Source: Polyporus tsugae (taxonomy: Eukaryota > Basidiomycota > Agaricomycetes > Polyporales > Polyporaceae). From it: a DNA stretch of 64,000 nt. Positions 59,030-64,000 of the stretch are shown here, one piece after another. The stretch lies in the NCBI GenBank assembly GCA_024305745.1, contig JAHRBS010000010.1, forward strand, positions 2,301,501 to 2,365,500. Reading direction: 5' to 3'. Every line of letters begins with the position of its first letter. The first letter of the stretch is position 1. The position numbers and the translations under genes were made by a program. Below the pieces are notes generated by a model, which did not search any database, was not told where the DNA came from, and saw only the letters and a list, made by a program, of their open reading frames with translations.

Positions 59030-60556
59030 ATGGACCAATCCGTCGCTCGCAAAACGCTCCAAGAACTCATAAAACGTGAAGATCTCGATAACAAGAAGTG
59101 CATAGATTGCCGCAATCCTAACCCCCAATGGGCCTCCCTCAGGTGAATTTTCAGCCGTCCATATGGTGAGGACGGGTGACGTGAACTCCGTTCTCTAGCT
59201 TTGCGGTCTTCCTATGTCTACAGTGTGCGGGCGTGCACAGAGGCTTTGGTGTTCACGTTAGGTGCGTTACCATACTGTCCCGACATCCGGTAGATCCATT
59301 CAAGTTACCACCCTGTTCACAGCTTCGTGAGATCTGTCTCGATGGACACTTGGCAAGAAGAACAGGTAAAGCGAATGCAGGTGAGTCCATAGGTTCATCC
59401 GCACAAACGCTCGCACGCGAACCCGTCTGTGCCCGCAGATAGGCGGTAACGCGCCCTTCTTGCACTTCATGAAATCCTACGACCCTCAATCAGGCGGGTA
59501 CAAGGAGGGAATGAACCCTTATGATATCTATCACAGTTGGGCCGCTTCACAATACAAAGAGAAGGTCCGTGCCGCTCACCTGCTCACCTCCCATCCCTGA
59601 CTTCGGTGTTTAACGTCCGTCATCAGCTCGACGCTGCACTAGCCGGCCGTGACTTCTCCCCATCCGCCCCGCCAGAAGGCTTCGGTTCTCCCAACAATTC
59701 TACAAGCCCACCCAATCGGCCGTCGTCTGCTCAGGGGCTCCGCAAGTCGCGCGCCTCCGCCCGTTCGAGCACGGGACGATCGCTTCGCAGCGAGTCCCCG
59801 GCCTCGTTCTCCAACTCGCCCTCGCCAAGCCCCAACCCCGGCGTGAGCATGACTGGCTCGTATGATCAGAAGGCGCAGAACGAATCGTTTTTTGCATCAC
59901 TGGGCCAAGCAAACGCGTCCCGACCCGCCGACATGCCGCCTTCTCAGGGTGGCCGGTACCAGGGATTCGGGAACACGCCCACGCCCCCGCCTGGCGCCTC
60001 GCACCCGTCGTTCGCGCTCTCGTCCGCGAACGCGCCGTCGCTGGTGGACCTGCAGGAGAACCCTGTCGCGGCGCTGAGCAAGGGCTGGTCCCTGTTGTCG
60101 GCGGCCGTCGTAGGCGCGTCGCGCGCGGTCACGGAGAACGTTATTCAGCCGGGGATGGGGAAGGTCATGGACCCCGAGTTCCAGGCTAGTGTGAGAGGGT
60201 ACGCGGCTGAAGCTGGAAAGCGCGCCGGGGAGGTTGGTCGGTCCGCGAACATGTGGGGAAGGACGGCGTTCGGCGTGGATGTGGCGGAGTCGGTCAACGG
60301 CGTCGTGGGCGTCGCCCGAGACCGCATGGGAGGCGGGCCACAGAGTCGGGGGTATGGCGCGTTGGGGGTGGACCACGAGGAGAGTTCGGCCCTTTATCAC
60401 GATGACGACGACGACGACTTCGATTCCTTCAACGGCTCTTCGGCTCAGCAAGGTCAAACGATACCCTCAAAGTTAAACAGTACTCAGGCTTCCACGGCCG
60501 TACACCGCAATCCCGCCAAGAAGGGCGATGACTGGGACGACTGGAAGGACTTTTGA
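59030..60556 (+). CDS. gcs1: ADP-ribosylation factor GTPase-activating protein (Gcs1/ArfGAP1 type)
   Basis: Stimulates GTP hydrolysis by Arf in Golgi vesicle traffic. The start at 59030 gives MDQSVARKTLQELIKRED. The zinc finger is CIDC, 16 residues (RNPNPQWASLSFAVFL, across an intron), then CLQCAGVHRGFGVH. After another intron come FVRSVSMDTWQEEQVKRMQ (with the RS of the catalytic region) and GGNAPFLHFMKSYDP. The C-terminal half holds Ser/Pro-rich linkers and a hydrophobic/amphipathic block, WSLLSAAVVGASRAVTENVI, likely the curvature-sensing lipid motif, plus a six-Asp run. It ends DDWDDWKDF. Four introns. Confidence 0.92.
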
Positions 60557-60926
60557 GGGTTCCGATGTGGTTCTGGCACTGGTACGATACGTGTACAAAT
60601 ACCCGCATGACCGTTTGCTAGGGGAACGTGTCCCCATTATTCATCTGTCGAACCAGGAAGAACTTTGTCGAGTCGTATATACCGATGCAACCCCACCCAC
60701 ATTTTGAACGTCCTGGAAGGTTGTAGCGGTGCTTGGCGGTGTGAGAGATTGCCCGATCGGGATGTGTAGGCGCCCATTACGGAGGCACCGCCACTATATT
60801 TCCAGGCGTTGACCTCCGCGTCGCAGCCTGTCAGCGACACTCCGATGAGCCCAGGCTAACTTAGTATAAGACACCCAGCAGTGACACTCACCCCACAGCT
60901 AACCTGCTGCCACCTCATCTGCTTGC
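60557..60926. other. intergenic region, ArfGAP / F-box gene
   Basis: About 370 bp holding the ArfGAP 3' UTR and the F-box gene promoter. No gene seen. Confidence 0.4.
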
Positions 60927-62486
60927 ATGTCTGCATTCGAGTCACTCCCAGTCGAGTTAGTCGCAGATATCCTCGGGGAGCTCGATGTAGCATCCTTGAT
61001 CATCGCCTCATACTTGTCTCGCCGCCTACGCGCTGTAGCGTCCGATTCTTCCTTGAATCCCTGGCGCCGCCCCATCTTGCGCACCATCTGCAACTCCGAC
61101 GGAGATGGCGACGACGAGCCAAAACTGAGGCACCTGAGCGTCAGGCATACAGTGCCGCGGCAGAACTGGGTCGACATCCTGACCCTAGCCAGGGCCGAGT
61201 ACGTCCTGTTTGAGATGACGCTTCCAAACCTCAAGGAGATCGAATGGGAAGAGTGCTTCCGAAGGCGTTTCCTCCCCGGGTGGACGAAGTGGAAGACTTC
61301 GACATGGAAGGCCGCGTTCTTGAAGTGCGTGGTCCTTGCGCGTCCGCTGCGTCACGAGGCTACTGAACGTGCGCCTTATCGTCTTTCGTCCTTCTATTGC
61401 AGGATCCTGCACCGCGTCTGGCACAGAAGCCATTCGGCGTGCACCGCGGACGAATCTTGGACAAAGTAAGATATCGCCTTCTTCTCCGGGATCTGCGTTG
61501 ATGGCTAAAAAGGGCCTCTGGCACTTTGTCTAGGTATATCCAGCTCAACCGAAATGGTTCGGCAAACCTTCTTGAAGCGTCTTCTCGCAACTATAACCCG
61601 TTGACCACTTTCCACGAAATCAAGTCAGTATTCGAATATGCATACTAATATTGTCTGAAACCCGGAATTGAAATCGCCGCCCCAAACAGGTTGCAAAACA
61701 ACTTGGCACATTTGCCCACCCACATTCGGGTATGTATCGGATCTTCTCCACAACCCTCCTTTGAGTGACGGATTTTGACTGATTTGCGCCATCTCCACCA
61801 GTTGGTCGTAGAGTTCAGGGACGTACGTATCATCGCCCTCGGTGTCCTGAGCAAGCCCCGTTCGTCGTTTTCGATCAACCAGAATGCCCGGCTGCTTCTC
61901 CATCCCCCCGGTATGACTAAGGGAGACGATGAGGTTGCATCGGCGCACGCCGGACACGTCTCCGAAGGCAGCGAGGAGTCCTTTTCGCCGGTCCTGGAGA
62001 CCCCGCTTCCTGCCAGGGCAATACATCGTAAGACTCCGCTGCTTTTCCATGGACGTCCGATGGCTGACATACGCGCTTCTAGCGATCAATGTGAAGGATA
62101 CCTATCGTCCCTTGACGCAGCCCCTACCATCCTTTTGCCATGCAGACTACCCATTTTACACTCTCGGTGGAGGGGACAAGCGATGGCTTGGAAATGAAGA
62201 AATGGAGGAAGGCGGCTGCCAGTGGGTTGGGCCCATGATGTACGCTTATGGTCACCATGGGGCGTAAGAAGTACAGCTGACACGACCTTCGTTCAGGCTC
62301 ACCGCGCAGTTGCTCAACCCGCAGACGAAGCAACACCTTGAGGACCGTGTCCCCTTTGAAGATCTCGATCTCGTTATCGGCCCTGGGAGAAATCAATACG
62401 CGTCTTTGTCGTGGCCGGACCTGACAGCGATTGCTCCCTGGGTCGAATTGACGGCCATGATCAACGGGCAGGGCCTTGGTCACTAA
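60927..62486 (+). CDS. F-box domain protein
   Basis: Putative substrate adaptor of an SCF ubiquitin ligase. The start at 60927 leads straight into an F-box: SLPVELVADILGELDVASL, YLSRRLRAVASDSS. Downstream the frame is broken by several short introns; recognisable pieces are EECFRRRFLPGWTKWK, NPLTTFHEIK, VEFRDVRIIALGVLSK, ALLAINVKDTYRPL, CHADYPFYTLGGGDKRW and LDLVIGPGRNQYASLSWPD. It ends GQGLGH with TAA at 62484-62486. Agaricomycetes carry many such F-box genes with variable C-terminal parts. Exact exon joints around 61330-61780 are uncertain. Confidence 0.72.
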
Positions 62487-64000
62487 CCTGGCCCTGCGTT
62501 CTCATCCCCACCCTTCGTGAGGTTATCGGGCACCACGCTCTCCGCGTGTGTACGAGTATGTACGATATGTTGTGACGCTTTCTTGATGTCTCGGTCGGAT
62601 TCTGTAGCGGTACGTTGACGGTCTCGAGGGACTCGCATTCCCTGTGACTATGGTGGACTCCTGTAACACTCTCTTGCCGAAGCGGCTGTTCTACCGCTTC
62701 TCACCCTCCATACTACTCCCGTCTGCATCCGGTGTGTGCTATATTTTGCTACCCGTTCTCCAGATATCTGTGTTTGAAATAGGCGAAACCTTATCCAGGC
62801 GACCTCGAACCACCCGACGACCTCCAGACGCTTCCGTGACTCAGACAGCCTCCAAACCCCAGCTTCTTTCCGAGCCCCGGAGCGGGAGCAGTGCCCGTCC
62901 CGACGTAAGTGCGACGTCGAAGCCAATGGGCCACGCACACGTACCCCCACCCCTGAGCGCGCGAGGCTCTTCATACACGTGCAACTCCGTACCGTTTGCC
63001 GAGATATGTCCCGCCGGCTACGTTGACTGGGAGGGCAAGTCGCCTCACATGCCACGGCTGTGGGAGCCCTCCCACATTCTGGCGAATCGATGGCAAGAGA
63101 TGCCCGGTCCCTTGTCACGGTTTGCGGCTTCTCGTACGATCCGGGCAGGGAGGGGATGGGACGGGAACATGTCGGCGGCTTTGGGCTTTGGGGGCGGCCT
63201 CGGTTCGGTAGCCTCGCGGCGGTGTTTGGATTGGCAGCTGCCAGCGCAGCCTCGGCCCTCTAAGGTTTGGCGGTACGTGGGAGACGAGATTCTCTGGCAC
63301 AGACAGGGAGCGGCGACCTGCCAAAGGCGGCACAAGGTTTCATATGAGGTGAGTGCGGCGACGTGCGAGTGGAGCCGGTGGGGAGGATCCATTCGCAGGA
63401 CGGGAATCCCGCCGTCGTTCGACGGGGGTATCGAGTGCGTAGTCGGACAACCGTGGCCAGGAGGCTGGAGCGCGGGGCCAGAGACTTGAGCAGGTGGCCA
63501 GGAAGCTGAGTAGGTACCGAGGTGCCGCGATCACAAGCAAGGTTTGGGGAGCGGCAGAGAAGCGCATGTATGCATCTAACTCTCTCCCCCTTCTCTTCCC
63601 AAAGCGCCCTCTAATCGCCCGGCCGCACTACACCCCAAAGAGCTGACCTTCGGTCCAGGGGAGGCAAGTAGGGCAACGGACTCGTACTCGGACGGCGTCG
63701 GACCTTGTGTTGCCACTTAATGACCGAAACAGAATAAAACTTACTTGAAACCCCCGGCGTCGTCAAGTCTCCGTGTGTCACTCGACGCCCAAATGCAAGA
63801 TATCACAATTGAAGCCGTTGGTTGGGGCAGTAAGTCGTCCGAGTCGTAAGCGCCCTTCGTGTCTCACTCGTCTTGTTGACATTTAGGGAGCATTCCTGTA
63901 TCAGCAGCACAATTGCTTTCCTGCTCGCCATCTTGAGATGGGTGGCACACGCGTTTCTTCGATCGGCATACTTTCTAATGGAATCCAACCGCTAGCTCAC
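62487..64000. other. right-end region with no secure gene
   Basis: About 1.5 kb. It contains the uninterrupted frame listed below and, at 63794, a possible start of a gene running off the window: ATG at 63794 with a GTAAGT...TTTAG intron reading MQDITIEAVGWG. The latter then meets a stop and is too short to support. Confidence 0.35.
62644..63489 (+). CDS. hypothetical frame, 281 codons
   Basis: Uninterrupted frame with an unusual Trp/Cys/Arg-rich composition and a short hydrophobic stretch (GVCYILLPVLQISVFEI). It overlaps long minus-strand frames (62648-63118, 63045-63392), has no known motif and no introns. I think it is more likely a chance open frame than a gene; recorded because of its length. 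Confidence 0.2.
   Translation: MTMVDSCNTLLPKRLFYRFSPSILLPSASGVCYILLPVLQISVFEIGETLSRRPRTTRRPPDASVTQTASKPQLLSEPRSGSSARPDVSATSKPMGHAHVPPPLSARGSSYTCNSVPFAEICPAGYVDWEGKSPHMPRLWEPSHILANRWQEMPGPLSRFAASRTIRAGRGWDGNMSAALGFGGGLGSVASRRCLDWQLPAQPRPSKVWRYVGDEILWHRQGAATCQRRHKVSYEVSAATCEWSRWGGSIRRTGIPPSFDGGIECVVGQPWPGGWSAGPET

Overview
This is a 64 kb piece of a fungal nuclear chromosome, almost certainly from an Agaricomycete (mushroom-forming basidiomycete). The evidence is the gene structure (GC-rich genes with many introns of about 50-70 nt bounded by GT and AG, often with a CTAA(C/T) or CTGA(C/T) branch site), close packing on both strands, and the gene set: a velvet regulator, a secreted GH53 galactanase, an AA3-type GMC oxidoreductase, an INO80F-domain protein and a double HMG-box protein. 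There is no sign of bacterial or viral DNA, a CRISPR array, rRNA, or a complete transposon. I recognise about 29 protein genes. Exon joints given below were worked out by eye from splice signals and conserved family sequence.

Left part (1-16 kb): MCM6 helicase (3' truncated by the window edge) diverges from a tyrosine-phosphatase-like gene. Then come VAC14 (vacuolar PI(3,5)P2 complex scaffold), urease accessory UreF, eIF3f, the very small TOM7 gene, an RNF220-like RING E3 ligase and a GMC oxidoreductase. A gene-poor stretch of 2.5 kb follows.

Middle part (18-33 kb): secreted GH53 galactanase, an OB-fold protein resembling shieldin subunit 2, ribosomal protein eL14, mitochondrial AFG1 ATPase, nicotinamidase, a TDA3-like FAD oxidoreductase, an SBDS-domain RTC3-like protein and MLH3.

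Right part (33-64 kb): a TPR-SET protein, a secreted CAP-domain protein, prefoldin subunit 2, complex I subunit NDUFS8, an INO80F-domain protein, complex I subunit NDUFA13, a double HMG-box protein, a GNAT acetyltransferase, a 1,169-residue PPR protein, VelB, an ArfGAP (Gcs1 type) and an F-box protein. Several further open frames are listed as weak hypotheticals.

These are mostly housekeeping genes that do not form one pathway. Five products act in mitochondria (TOM7, AFG1, NDUFS8, NDUFA13, PPR protein). MCM6 and MLH3 concern DNA replication and repair. I found no convincing new biological system. The most unusual signal is architectural: internal microexons of 4 nt (RTC3-like) and 8 nt (GMC oxidoreductase), and first coding exons of 4 nt (VAC14), 6 nt (eL14), 14 nt (NDUFA13) and 21 nt (TOM7). 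Ordinary gene callers would probably miss these.
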